Assembly: GCA_040221975.1 (NCBI GenBank) | Contig: JAVJWR010000033.1 | Span: 575,870-639,869 of the forward strand | Source of the DNA: Haliea sp040221975 | GTDB lineage: Bacteria > Pseudomonadota > Gammaproteobacteria > Pseudomonadales > Halieaceae | Direction of reading: 5' to 3' | DNA length: 64,000 nucleotides | Shown here: in pieces, positions 36,023-45,185 of the stretch | Layout of the letters: each line of letters starts with the position of its first letter | Numbering within the stretch: position 1 is the stretch's first letter | Notes under the pieces: model-generated | What the model saw: only the letters and a program-made list of their open reading frames with translations | Databases searched by the model: none | What the model was told of the DNA's origin: nothing | Program-made: the position numbers and the translations under genes

Positions 36023-37717
36023 GTGAATAACCGCCTGTCACTACTCACTCTGGCCGCAGGAGTGCTCTTGGTTGCAGCCTGTGCCAAAGAGCAACCGCCG
36101 GTTGCCGCCGAAACCCCTGCCGTGGAGCCGGCCCGGATTGACGCCCAGCGCCTGTCCGGGCACGTGAGGATACTGGCCTCGGATGCGTTCCAGGGGCGCG
36201 CGCCAGGTACGCCGGGAGAGGAGAAAACAGTTGCTTACCTGATCGAGCAATTCGAAGCCATCGGCATCGAACCCGGCGGCCCGGACGGCAACTGGACCCA
36301 AACCGTGCCCATGATCCACACGCTGCTCAACGAAGAGGGCAGCCTCAGGATCAGTCACGGCGGGGACAGTTATCCGCTGCGACAGCCGGCTGATATCGAA
36401 ATAAGCACGGTGCGCTCGGACCCCGCCCTTGTGGTCGACAAGGCCCCAATGGTCTTCGTCGGCTATGGCGTGTCGGCGCCCGAACGCGACTGGGATGACT
36501 TCGGGGACATCGACCTGGGCGGCAAAATCGCCCTGTTTCTGGTCAATGATCCCGATTTCGCCGCGGCTGCCGACGAGCCCGTAGCCGGGCGTTTCGGCAA
36601 CCGGCGCATGACCTACTACGGTCGCTGGACCTACAAGTTCGAGGAGGCCGCCCGCCGCGGTGCCCTGGGAGCGCTGGTGATTCACGAGACCGAGGCCGCC
36701 GGCTATGGCTGGAGCGTGGCCTCCTCCTCCCCGGGCGAGAACTATGCCCTGGCCAACGCGGAAGCACAGCCGGTGGCAATGCAGGGCTGGATACACGGCG
36801 ATGCAGCAGCGCGCCTGCTGGCCGACGCCGGGCACGATCTGGCACAGTTGCGGGTCGCTGCGCGCGACCCGGATTTCGAAGCCTTTGAGCTGGAGGACAC
36901 CGGCTTCAGCGCCGATTTCCAGGTGCAGGTCAGGGAATTCGACAGCGAAAACGTGCTCGGCCTGTTGCCCGGAAGCACCTATCCGGATGAAATCCTGATG
37001 GCGGCGGCGCACTGGGATTCCTATGGCCAGGGCGCGCCCGACGATCAGGGCCGGACCGTACGTCCGGGCGCCAACGACGACGCGCTGGGCACTGCTGGTG
37101 TACTTGAACTGGCCCGTGTACTGGAAGCTGGCCCACCGCTGGAGCGCAGTGTGCTTTTTGCTCTCTGGACCGCCGAGGAAAGCGGCCTGCTGGGGTCCCT
37201 GGCCTATGCCGACAACCCCGTCTATCCGCTGGCCACCACTGTCGCCAATTTCACCCTCGACATCCTGCAAACTGCCGGTCTGGCCCGGGACGTGATCCTG
37301 GTGGGCGAAGGCCAGAGTGAACTGGAGGACGATCTGGCCAGGCTTGCCGCTACGCAGGACCGCGTGGTCACCCCGGAAAACCTGCCGGAAAACGGCCTCT
37401 TCTACCGCGCCGACCACTTCTCCATGGCCCGCGGCGGTGTCCCGGTGTTGCTGCTCATGGCCATCGCCGGTGGCAATGACCTGGTCGAGGGTGGCCGGGC
37501 TGCCGGCAATCAATGGGTCGCTGACTATGTCGGCAACTGTTACCACCAGACCTGTGATGCCTGGGACCCGGACTGGAACCTGGCCGGCGTGGTTCAGGAT
37601 ATCGAGCTGTTCCAGCTGCTGATCGAAGACCTGGGCAACTCCCGGCGCTGGCCGGAGTGGAAAGCCGGCTCGGAGTTCAAGGCAGTGCGCGACGCCAGTA
37701 GCGCTGCCAGGCAATAA
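36023..37717 (+). CDS. M28-family zinc peptidase, lipoprotein
   Basis: The 564-residue protein begins with a lipoprotein signal (LLVAAC, Cys20), then a PA-insert domain and an M28 catalytic domain with AAHWDSY, GANDDALGTAG, WTAEESGLLGS and ADHFSMARGG supplying the two-zinc ligands and the general base Glu. It is an outer- or inner-membrane-tethered aminopeptidase facing the periplasm. A GTG at 36023 with GAGG seven bases upstream fits better than the ATG at 36017, which has no room for a ribosome site. Confidence 0.88.
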   Translation: MNNRLSLLTLAAGVLLVAACAKEQPPVAAETPAVEPARIDAQRLSGHVRILASDAFQGRAPGTPGEEKTVAYLIEQFEAIGIEPGGPDGNWTQTVPMIHTLLNEEGSLRISHGGDSYPLRQPADIEISTVRSDPALVVDKAPMVFVGYGVSAPERDWDDFGDIDLGGKIALFLVNDPDFAAAADEPVAGRFGNRRMTYYGRWTYKFEEAARRGALGALVIHETEAAGYGWSVASSSPGENYALANAEAQPVAMQGWIHGDAAARLLADAGHDLAQLRVAARDPDFEAFELEDTGFSADFQVQVREFDSENVLGLLPGSTYPDEILMAAAHWDSYGQGAPDDQGRTVRPGANDDALGTAGVLELARVLEAGPPLERSVLFALWTAEESGLLGSLAYADNPVYPLATTVANFTLDILQTAGLARDVILVGEGQSELEDDLARLAATQDRVVTPENLPENGLFYRADHFSMARGGVPVLLLMAIAGGNDLVEGGRAAGNQWVADYVGNCYHQTCDAWDPDWNLAGVVQDIELFQLLIEDLGNSRRWPEWKAGSEFKAVRDASSAARQ

Positions 37718-37773
37718 GCTGCCGCGCCCGCAGCCAGTTGCCCTCCAGGGCAGCACCACAGGGGAAACGCGAT

Positions 37774-38547
37774 GTGAACAAGGTCAGTGAGCCGGCGGTC
37801 AGCTATACCGACATGGAGGGCAAAGTCGCCCTGGTGACCGGCGCCGCTTCCGGCATTGGCGAGGCCTGCGCACGCCAGTTCCTCGCCCAGGGGTGCCGCC
37901 TGGTACTGCTGGACCGCGACGGTGTCAGGCTGGCGGCGCTCGCCGCGGAATTGGGCGCGCACGCGATCAGCGGCGATGTCACCGCGGAGCAGACGGTCGC
38001 TGAGGCAGTTGCCGCCTGCCAGACACATTTCGGTGGCCTGGATTACGCAGTCAACAGCGCCGGTGTGGCGGGTACGCCAGCGCCGCTGGAAAACACCACC
38101 GTGGAAGAATGGCAGCGGGTGACCAGCATCAACCTCACCGGCGTGTTCCTCTGTCTGAAGCACCAGCTCAAGACAATGAAAGCGGCCGGGAGCGGCGCGA
38201 TCGTCAACATCTCCTCCGGCGCCGGCCTGATCGGGACTCCCGGTCTTGCCCCCTACTGCGCCAGCAAGCACGCGGTGCTGGGCCTGACCAAGACCGCCGC
38301 AATGGAAGTAGCGCGCACCGGGGTGCGGGTCAACGCGGTACTGCCCGGCTCCACCCGCACGCCCATGCTGGAAGACGCCATGCGCCAGGGACCAGAGCTG
38401 GAGACGATGATTCTCAACAGCATCCCCTGTGGCCGGCTCGGAACCGCGGATGAAATTGCCGCCGCGGCGCTGTGGCTGTGCAGCGCGCAGGCGTCCTATG
38501 TGAACGGCCATTCCCTGGTGGTGGATGGCGCCACCATCGCCCGCTGA
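37774..38547 (+). CDS. Short-chain dehydrogenase/reductase
   Basis: The 257-residue SDR has TGAASGIG (cofactor), NSAGVAG, catalytic Ser in NISSGAGLIG and YCASK (YxxxK), plus the classical C-terminal VNGHSLVVDGA. It is close to 3-oxoacyl reductase/cyclohexanol-type SDRs, so NAD(P)-dependent alcohol/ketone conversion is likely. The GTG start at 37774 has AGGGGA upstream. A nitroreductase-like gene follows after 32 nt. Confidence 0.88.
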   Translation: MNKVSEPAVSYTDMEGKVALVTGAASGIGEACARQFLAQGCRLVLLDRDGVRLAALAAELGAHAISGDVTAEQTVAEAVAACQTHFGGLDYAVNSAGVAGTPAPLENTTVEEWQRVTSINLTGVFLCLKHQLKTMKAAGSGAIVNISSGAGLIGTPGLAPYCASKHAVLGLTKTAAMEVARTGVRVNAVLPGSTRTPMLEDAMRQGPELETMILNSIPCGRLGTADEIAAAALWLCSAQASYVNGHSLVVDGATIAR

Positions 38548-38579
38548 ACCTACAATCACAATAGTAAAGAGGATTGGCC

Positions 38580-39065
38580 GTGAACCAGTTTGACTACGTG
38601 AAGACCCGCCGCGAGGACGTGGACCCCATCCCCAACCAGGGCCTGGTGAAAGTATTCATGCGCTGGTTCACGCGCCTGAATGTCTGGGTATTCAAATTCA
38701 GCAGGGGCCGGCTGATGAAGAATTTCCCCGGCGGCCACCCCATCTGCGTGGTGGGTACCACCGGCCGCAAGTCGGGGAAACGCCGCGAAATCGCCCTGAT
38801 CCACCTGCCCTGGAAAGACAGTATTCTGCTGGTGGCCTCGCAGGGCGGCATGGAGCAGAATCCGGTGTGGTACTACAATATCAAGGCTCACCCGGAAATC
38901 GATGTGACGATCGGTGGCCAGCGTCGGGACATGCTCGCACGCCAGGCCAGTGACGAGGAAAAGCGGCAGCTCTGGCCCCACCTGTTGAGCCTGTACCCGG
39001 ATTTCGATGAGTACCAGGCGCGCACCGACCGCAACATCCCGGTTTTTATATGCTCGCCGCGGTAA
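38580..39065 (+). CDS. Deazaflavin-dependent nitroreductase-family protein (DDN-like)
   Basis: The 161-residue protein has the split-barrel pattern of the DUF385/DDN family: VVGTTGRKSGKRREIAL, LLVASQGG and NPVWYYNIKAHPEIDV. In actinobacteria these use coenzyme F420; many proteobacterial members probably use another flavin. A GTG at 38580 with AAGAGG seven bases upstream is the start. It follows the SDR in one transcript and may reduce a quinone or enone. Confidence 0.82.
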   Translation: MNQFDYVKTRREDVDPIPNQGLVKVFMRWFTRLNVWVFKFSRGRLMKNFPGGHPICVVGTTGRKSGKRREIALIHLPWKDSILLVASQGGMEQNPVWYYNIKAHPEIDVTIGGQRRDMLARQASDEEKRQLWPHLLSLYPDFDEYQARTDRNIPVFICSPR

Positions 39066-39111
39066 GCTCTACTGACCACAATCCACTTCCGGCTGCCAGG
39101 AGAACAAGCAC

Positions 39112-39561
39112 ATGAATGCCCGTGCAGGAGTACTGCAGACACTGTGCCCCCATTGCGGCACCATCAACCGTATCGAGCAAGCCCGTCTCGGGCAGAAACC
39201 AAACTGCGGACGCTGCCACAAGGCACTGTTCACCGGCGCCCCGCTGGCCGCGGATGATGCCCTGTTCAGTCGCTTGCTGGCGAAAGAGGAGCTGCCGCTG
39301 GTGGTCGACTTCTGGGCCGAATGGTGCGGCCCCTGCAAGATGATGGGGCCAGTGTTCGCCGCCACCGCGGCGAGCCTGGAACCGCAGGCCCGGTTCGTGA
39401 AAGTGGACACGGAGGCGGCGCAGCGCACGGCTGCCAACTTCAATATCCGCAGCATCCCCACCCTCGCGATCTTCCACCGTGGCAAGCAGCTGGTCCAGCA
39501 GGCGGGAGCCCTGCCCAAGCAGCAGTTCAGCGCCTGGGTGCTGCGGAACCTACCGCGCTGA
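39112..39561 (+). CDS. trxC: Thioredoxin 2
   Basis: The 149-residue protein has an N-terminal zinc ribbon (CPHCG near 15-19, CGRC near 36-39) and a thioredoxin domain with WAEWCGPCKMM. This layout defines thioredoxin 2, a stress-related cytosolic disulfide reductase. AGGAG lies nine bases before the ATG. Confidence 0.93.
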   Translation: MNARAGVLQTLCPHCGTINRIEQARLGQKPNCGRCHKALFTGAPLAADDALFSRLLAKEELPLVVDFWAEWCGPCKMMGPVFAATAASLEPQARFVKVDTEAAQRTAANFNIRSIPTLAIFHRGKQLVQQAGALPKQQFSAWVLRNLPR

Positions 39562-39636
39562 CATCGCACCAAGACCCAGCAAGCCGTCGTAACCTCAGGC
39601 AGCGGAGTGTAGCGCTGTTAACCCGGGCCCCTCTTT

Positions 39637-39924
39637 TCAGATTCCGCGGAAACCCCAAGCGATACCGAGCGTCAGCGCCAGGCCCAGAGCAAAGAAGCTG
39701 AAATGAGTCACCGAGGCACGGAAGCTGGTCAGTAACTTGATCTCCGGAACCAGATCGGAAGCGGCAATATAGATGAAATTCCCGGCGCCAAACAGCACCA
39801 GCCAGGCCACCTCGAAATGCCGGGAGACGGCGTAGGCGATAAGGGCACCCGCGGGAAAGGTCAATGCCGAGACAAGGTTCAGCAACAGGGCCCGCCGAAC
39901 CGACATGCACAACCTGGGTATCAC
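39637..39924 (-). pseudogene. 5'-truncated ZIP-family metal transporter
   Basis: The 95-residue frame matches only the C-terminal part of ZIP zinc transporters (SVRRALLLNLVSALTFPAGAL, FGAGNFIYIAASDLVPE). The N-terminal helices are missing; the frame instead runs directly out of the DUF167 gene, whose stop overlaps a GTG here by 4 nt. A ZIP protein this short cannot form the normal eight-helix transporter, so I treat it as a remnant. Confidence 0.75.
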
Positions 39925-40205
39925 CCCCTCCCCAGCTGCCGTCGTACTTCCACGTCGCCCAACCCCGTTATCTCAATGATTTTGTGCTGTGAAGTTCTAC
40001 CGGAAACGACCTTGACCGAGCCAGTCGGCAGGTCAAGGGCCCTGCAGAGCATAACCTCAACCGCTGCGTTTGCCTTGCCTTTTTCAGGTGGCTGGGAAAC
40101 CCTGACTTTCAGGCTGTCACCAAGCCAGCCCGAAATCCCGGTACGAGAGGCGCCCGGCACTACCTTGATCTTCAGTTTTGCCGTGTCGGCGCAGGGGTGA
40201 TTCAT
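39921..40205 (-). CDS. DUF167 (YggU) family protein
   Basis: The 94-residue protein shows the DUF167 pattern: KIKVVPGASRTGISG, LKVRVSQPPEKGKANAA and the basic VVSGRTSQHKIIEI. It is a small conserved cytosolic protein of unknown role. It is usually located near proline biosynthesis or YggT genes; here it adjoins the truncated ZIP gene, so it may have moved with the rearrangement. Confidence 0.88.
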   Translation of the reverse strand: MNHPCADTAKLKIKVVPGASRTGISGWLGDSLKVRVSQPPEKGKANAAVEVMLCRALDLPTGSVKVVSGRTSQHKIIEITGLGDVEVRRQLGRG

Positions 40206-40393
40206 GACTGCCTGGTTCCGGGCTACGGGTGGACTGTTCTCGACAAACCGGAGTTTCCGGGCTTTTCAGCATCAGCCACGCTTAGTGAAAACCGGCTCAT
40301 CCCCCGTTAGTTGGGTAGAGCCATTTCTCAGTCCAGCACGACCCTTCCACTACCATATCGTATACCCTGCACTCCATGGCATCCGGCGCTGGC

Positions 40394-40822
40394 TCAGTTA
40401 CCTGCAAAATCCCAGGGATTGATCAACTCAACACCGCAATCGTTAAAGTCCTTGCTATTGCGCGTGGCCAGAGTGGCGCCGCGGGATTGGGCAATGGCGG
40501 CAATCATGGCGTCAAACTGGCTAATGGGCTGCCCTGCCAGTTTGCGGGAGGCTGCAACTCGGGCAAAGGCATCGGCGGCGGCATCGTCGAAGCTGAGGAC
40601 CTGCCCGGCCAAGTCCTGATCGAAGATACCGTGGATAGCAGATAAAAAACCAACCTTGCGCTGGCCATCAGGCAGAAGCTGCAGGCCGTAGAGCAGCTCG
40701 GCCCGAGTGATTGTCGTTGTGAACAACGCGCTACTGGGCTGGCTGGCCAGCCATGCCATGACCTCCGGGGCTGGCGCAGGGCGCAGGGTTTCCGACAACA
40801 CGTTGGTGTCCAGCACAATCAT
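40394..40822 (-). CDS. PIN-domain toxin, VapC/FitB-type
   Basis: The 142-residue protein has PIN-domain acids in MIVLDTNVLSE (D5), AELLYGL, ISQFDAMIAAIA and ATRNSKDF, as in FitB and VapC endoribonucleases. It overlaps the antitoxin gene by 4 nt. The pair is probably a chromosomal toxin-antitoxin module. Confidence 0.9.
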   Translation of the reverse strand: MIVLDTNVLSETLRPAPAPEVMAWLASQPSSALFTTTITRAELLYGLQLLPDGQRKVGFLSAIHGIFDQDLAGQVLSFDDAAADAFARVAASRKLAGQPISQFDAMIAAIAQSRGATLATRNSKDFNDCGVELINPWDFAGN

Positions 40823-41067
40823 GTGTCGAATACCGTCGGGGGGCGAACGGACTCTCGTTCAGGCAACTCCAGATCGATGCCGCCCAGAGGCTCCAAGCGC
40901 GCGCGAATCGCGGCCGCCAGCGACGTGGGTCGGGTCGGCTCCCGGGAAAGCGCCGCTCGCAGGATGTCCCTGGCTTCGTCTTCCATGGAGCGGTTGTGCT
41001 GCGCGGCCTGCACCCGCAGTCGGGCCTTGAGCTGATCATCGATATTGCGAATGGTCATGGTTGCCAT
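40819..41067 (-). CDS. Ribbon-helix-helix antitoxin, FitA/VapB-type
   Basis: The 82-residue protein begins with the RHH DNA-binding pattern MTIRNIDDQLKARLRVQA and ends in an acidic/proline tail that would bind the toxin. GGAGGGAGG precedes the ATG at 41067 by five bases. The start codon itself sits inside a 16-bp palindrome, suggesting self-repression. Confidence 0.9.
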   Translation of the reverse strand: MATMTIRNIDDQLKARLRVQAAQHNRSMEDEARDILRAALSREPTRPTSLAAAIRARLEPLGGIDLELPERESVRPPTVFDT

Positions 41068-41074
41068 GGCAACC
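41059..41074. promoter_or_regulatory. Palindrome over the antitoxin start codon
   Basis: GGTTGCCATGGCAACC is a perfect 16-bp inverted repeat that covers the antitoxin ATG and touches its Shine-Dalgarno. A second inverted repeat, TGCAT-TTT-ATGCA, lies at 41106-41118. Either could be the operator of the RHH antitoxin; the first could also form a hairpin that limits translation. Confidence 0.45.
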
Positions 41075-41404
41075 TCCCTCCGTACCCTGCCGATTAGTCA
41101 ATGACTGCATTTTATGCATTGAATAAGACACTTGCAACGCGTGATTAGTTTCCATGCCTGGTCTCGGACTGCCGCAACCACGCACGATCAAAGCGACCGG
41201 TGATTACCTGCCAACGGCTGGAACGGCTGCGTGTCTCGGGTCCGTGGCGGGCTGGCGTGTATTTGGTGGTAGATGGCTAACGCGTGGCCGCAGTGGGCGC
41301 GCGAGTTTTGTTGGTAACGATATCGTTACTTATTATTAATCGACTTGAGGTTATATATGTATCTTTATGATTTATATAAAATATCTAGTGGGGATAAGGG
41401 AGAG
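41068..41404. other. Gene-free stretch between toxin-antitoxin pair and IS3 remnant, with a 16-bp palindrome
   Basis: No credible gene. The right half (about 41310-41400) is strikingly A+T-rich against G+C-rich surroundings. GTAACGATATCGTTAC at 41312-41327 is a perfect 16-bp palindrome; its role is unknown. Confidence 0.5.
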
Positions 41405-42020
41405 GTGGCCCCAATTGTTTGAACAGCAATACCCATTCTATAAGTGGATGCCTACCCGGGGTTTAAGCTGCCATGGGTAGTGGCAGCGATTCAAAGTAAA
41501 ACTGATCCGGTGTCTGCCGGTCAAGACTGCTGTGTGGGCGGCGGCTGTTATAGAACCGGAGGTAGCGATCCAGTCCTGTCTTGGCAACCAACACCGTATC
41601 GTACGCATGCAGGTACACTTCTTCATACTTCACTGATCGCCACAAGCGCTCTACGAACACGTTGTCTCGCCAGGCCCCCTTGCCGTCCATGCTGATCTGG
41701 ATACCATTGTCCTTGAGCAGGTCCGTGAATTCCTGGCTGGTAAACTGGCTGCCCTGGTCGGTGTTCATGATCTCTGGTTTGCCATGCCGCTCTATGGCTT
41801 CCTCAACAGCCTCCAGGCAAAAGCGGACGTCCATGGTGGTCGAGACTTTCCAGGCCAATACGCGCCGAGAGAACCAGTCCACCACAGCCGCAAGATAGAC
41901 AAACCCGCGCGCCATGGGAATGTAGGTGATGTCCATAGCCCACGCCTGTCTGGGTCGTGTCACTGCCAGATTACGCAGTAAATACGGATAGACTTTGTTC
42001 TCCGGGTGCCGGCGCGTGGT
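41405..42020 (-). mobile_element. IS3-family remnant (transposase OrfB C-terminal part)
   Basis: The minus-strand frame from about 42020 to the stop at 41463 is the integrase core of an IS3-type OrfB: AMDITYIPMARGFVYLAAV (first Asp), MNTDQGSQFTS (second Asp) and FVERLWRSVKYEEV (Glu). The N-terminal part of OrfB and all of OrfA are missing: the frame is cut at 42020 where an IS21 left end begins. The distal terminus is probably near 41405-41415, but I cannot confirm the inverted repeat. Not functional alone. Confidence 0.8.
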
Positions 42021-42119
42021 TGTTAGAGGACAATTACTTTGGCCGGTCAACGACAACTATTTTGGCCGGTTGCCACTAAGCTTGGCCGCTTGTTCATTGG
42101 ACCCGCAAAGGGGTTTTGG

Positions 42120-42984
42120 ATGGCTGCCACCAAGCAACAGGTCAAAGTATTCATGGATAGCAGAGCAGCAGGCGCAAACCAGGTAGCCGCGGCAGCGAAG
42201 GCCGGGATTTCTGAGCGAACAGCCCGTCGGATCGAGCGGGAAGGCAGCGGCAAGGGGCGCAAGTCACGTCAGTGGCGAACGCGGAATGATCCGTTTGCAG
42301 CGGTCTGGGATGAAGTCGCCGAGCAATTGGCGCTTGAGCCTTCGCTGCAGGCCTTGACGCTGCTGGAGTGGCTGCAGGAGCGTTATCCCGGCGACTATCC
42401 CGACCATCTGCTGCGCACCCTGCAGCGCCGGGTCAAGGCCTAGCGCGCCCTGCACGGGCCCGACAAGGAAGTCATGTTCCCTCAGACCCACTCACCCGGC
42501 CAGCGCGCCCTGTCGGATTTCACCAAGCTCAAGGACCAGGTGATCAACGTCGGCGGAGTGGCACTGGTGCATTTGCTGTACCACTTCAGGCTAGCCTTCA
42601 GCGGCTGGTGCCATGCACGTGTAGTACTCGGCGGCGAGAGTTTCACGGCATTGGCCGAAGGGCTGACCGATTCCCTGGAGCACCTTGGCGGCGTACCGGC
42701 TGAACACCGCACCGATAGTCTATCGGCCGCCTACCGCAACCTGGATCCGGTGGCCCAAGAGGATGTGACCAAACGGTACCAAACGCTGTGCCGGCACTAT
42801 GGAATCGACGCCTCGCGCATTCGGACCGAGCGCGAGTGCCTGGCGCCGCTACCCTTTCAAGTCGGTGTGAACTATACCGAAGCGATCGTGCGGGCCACCA
42901 GTTCCAGTACCTTCACCCTGCGCCGGGTGCTCTATTCGGTGCCGGTCCGATTGATCAATGAGCGCCTGCGGATCCATCTGTACG
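42120..42984 (+). pseudogene. istA: istA, IS21 transposase, broken
   Basis: IstA starts at the ATG at 42120 with its helix-turn-helix (AAAKAGISERTARRIERE). At 42441 a TAG interrupts the frame where relatives have Trp (VKAW-RALHGPDKE), and the same frame continues with VMFPQTHSPG, HLLYHFRLAFSGW and HRTDSLSAAYRN. After RHYGIDASR the rest of the DDE domain is deleted and the frame jumps to the C-terminal section (VGVNYTEAIVRATSS, LRIHLY). It cannot be active. Confidence 0.82.
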
Positions 42985-43667
42985 ATGCCAGCTTCGTCGA
43001 CTTCCTGGAGCGCTGCCTCAAGGCAGAGCAGGATGAACGACGCACTCGCTCGCAAACCATGCTGACCAAGTTTGCCGGCTTCCCCGCGATCAAGCTAATC
43101 GACGACTACGACTTCAAGTTCGCAGCCGGCGCTCCGAAGAAGACCGTGCAGACGCTACTGTCCATGGCGTTTGTTGAGCGCAAGGAGAACGTCATCTTCC
43201 TCGGACCCAGTGGCGCAGGCAAAATCCATCTGGCCATCGCGCTGGGCTATCTCGCCACGCAGTCAGGCATTAAGGTGCGCTTCATCGCCGCTGCTGATCT
43301 GGTCATGCAGTTCGAGAAGGCGCAACAACGGGGCCAGTTCGATCACTATATGCGGCGTTCCTTGCTTGGGCCGAGCATCTTGATTATTGATGAGGTCCGT
43401 TACCTGCCACTACAAGGCAATCAGGCCAACCTGTTCTTCCAGGTGATCGCCAAGCGTTACGAACACGGGTCGGTCATCCTGACCTCGAATTTATCCTTTG
43501 GCGAATGGGACCGGACCTTTGCCGGGAACTCGGCTCTCACGGCGGCGATGCTCGATCGACTGCTGCACCAAGCGCATGTTGTCCAGATCAAAGGCGATAG
43601 CTACCGCCTCAGAGACAAACGAAAGGCCGGCGTGCTAATGCCGGACGACGGAGCAATGTCCAGTTGA
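42985..43667 (+). pseudogene. istB: istB, IS21 helper ATPase, fused to the istA remnant
   Basis: The IstB part (DASFVDFLERCLKAEQDERR onward) follows IstA residues in the same frame, a fusion caused by deletion of the istA end and istB start. The AAA+ core is otherwise nearly complete, but the Walker A reads GPSGAGKIH, with Ile where Thr/Ser should bind Mg-nucleotide. DEVRYLPL replaces the common DEIGYLPL. It is probably inactive. Confidence 0.82.
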
Positions 43668-43742
43668 AGACAGACCAGTCGTCTGATTGCCATCAGTAAA
43701 GGGATAGGGGGGGCAATTTTATCTTGCCGATTTAGCACCAAA

Positions 43743-44951
43743 AACCCACCACTATCCCTGCGCTGGACAGGCCATGATCTCCACGGCTTGGGCATGGAAT
43801 CACTGTTGGCGATGAACACTGCCGTCGATATGGAGAGCTTCCAGCAGGCGATGGCGCTTCACGACGCGCCCTCGGCAAACGTCACTTATGCGGACCGTAA
43901 TGGGCATATTGCCTTTCAAACCATCGGTCTGATCCCGGACCGTGGCAAAGGCAGAGGGCTGGTGCCGCAAGCCGGAAACCTCTCAGGCAACCAGTGGAAT
44001 GGTGTGGTGGAGCTACAACAAATGCCGCGTTTAACAGACCCGTCTGCCGCCTATATTGCTGCCGCCAATGCCAGGGTACATCCAGGTACACCTCTGGTGT
44101 CGGCAGACAATGCGCGGGGTTACCGGATGAGTCGCCTGCACTCGGTGCTCGCTTCGCGCAGTGACTTAACACTGGATGACATGCAGGCCCTGCAACTGGA
44201 TCTCCATAATAGCCAAGCTGAAAGACTGCTGCCCTTCATGCTGCCTGCCCTTTCCGAATTAAAGGATGAGGCTCATGTTACCGCGTTTCGGACGCTCCAG
44301 TCGTGGGCGCAAAAACCTGAAAACACGCGGGACTCGGCGGGCGCCCTGATAGGGGAAAATTGGTATCCGGAACTGGCACGCAATCTGTTTGGGCATGCCC
44401 TGGGGGACGACGTGCTAACCCGCCTAATGCAGCAGAATTACCTTCTCAACCATGCCCTGGACCGGCTTATAGCTGAAGAAACACATTCGGTGTGGTGGCG
44501 GGCTGAGCGCTCAACGGTATTGCGTGAGTCATTTATGCGAACGATACAGCAATTAAGCCAGTTCTTCGGGACAAGTCCAGAAACGTGGCGCTGGGATGAC
44601 GCCCATTCAGTAAGTTTTGTCCACGAACTCAATGGCGCAGCACCATTTATGGATCGCTGGCTAAGCCGGGGCCCGATTCCCTGGGGTGGAGGAAACCCTA
44701 CGCTCGGGAGAGCTCGTTACAGCCATGATCAACCATTCAAGGGTCGCGTGGGAGCAACAGTGCGTGTTGTCGCGAAAATGGGGGAAGACATGGAAGTCCG
44801 TGCGATTACCCCAGGTGGCCAGCACGGTCATCCTTCAAGTCGTTATTATGATGATCAACTCGATAGTTGGCTCAAGGGCGAGCTTGATACGCTCGCCAAC
44901 TCACCGGAAGACGTAACCGGAATAACAACAAGCCTCCACCCAGTGCATTGA
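43743..44951 (+). pseudogene. Penicillin-acylase-family hydrolase, 3' fragment
   Basis: The frame contains LRWTGHDLHGLG followed by LLAMNTAVDMESFQQAM, the family pattern of the beta chain, and continues through NVTYADRNGHIAFQTIG and the C-terminal FVHELNGAAPFMDRW and GRVGATVRVVAKMGEDME. The signal peptide, alpha chain, the autocatalytic Ser at the beta N-terminus and more are missing; the frame begins at the IS21 junction near 43740. Without the nucleophile it cannot act as an acylase. A complete gene would be about 2.3 kb. Confidence 0.82.
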
Positions 44952-45185
44952 TTAGCCAAACCCAAGGGCCGAATAGCTCCATGGCAGGCCCCTGCCCCAC
45001 CCTGTCCACCGGGAATTCGAGGCCTGCCTGAATTGCGGTCGCCTCAATCACGGTTTTCCCCCGGTTGGCTGCGACAAATGCCAGCTCAAGCGGCTTACCT
45101 GAGCGGACCCACCTTTGACATGGGCGCCACCACAGTGGATACCGTCGCCACTATGAACGCGTGACAGCAGCCGAGGGCGCAGACC

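Larger units (their letters stand above)
42021..43740 (+). mobile_element. Degenerate IS21-family element
   Basis: The left end begins with TGTTAGAGGACAATTA, followed by three spaced TGGCCG repeats at about 42040-42085, typical of the multiple terminal repeats of IS21 elements. The element carries broken istA and istB. The right side (about 43700-43740) has GGCAA/TTGCC-like repeats but lacks a copy of the TGTTAGAGG terminus, so the right end appears lost. It has cut the IS3 element and joins a penicillin acylase fragment. Confidence 0.75.

Noticed and set aside
45070..45170. Short frame after the acylase fragment (ending in TVATMNA)
   Set aside because: Only about 28 codons, no recognised family and no ribosome site.
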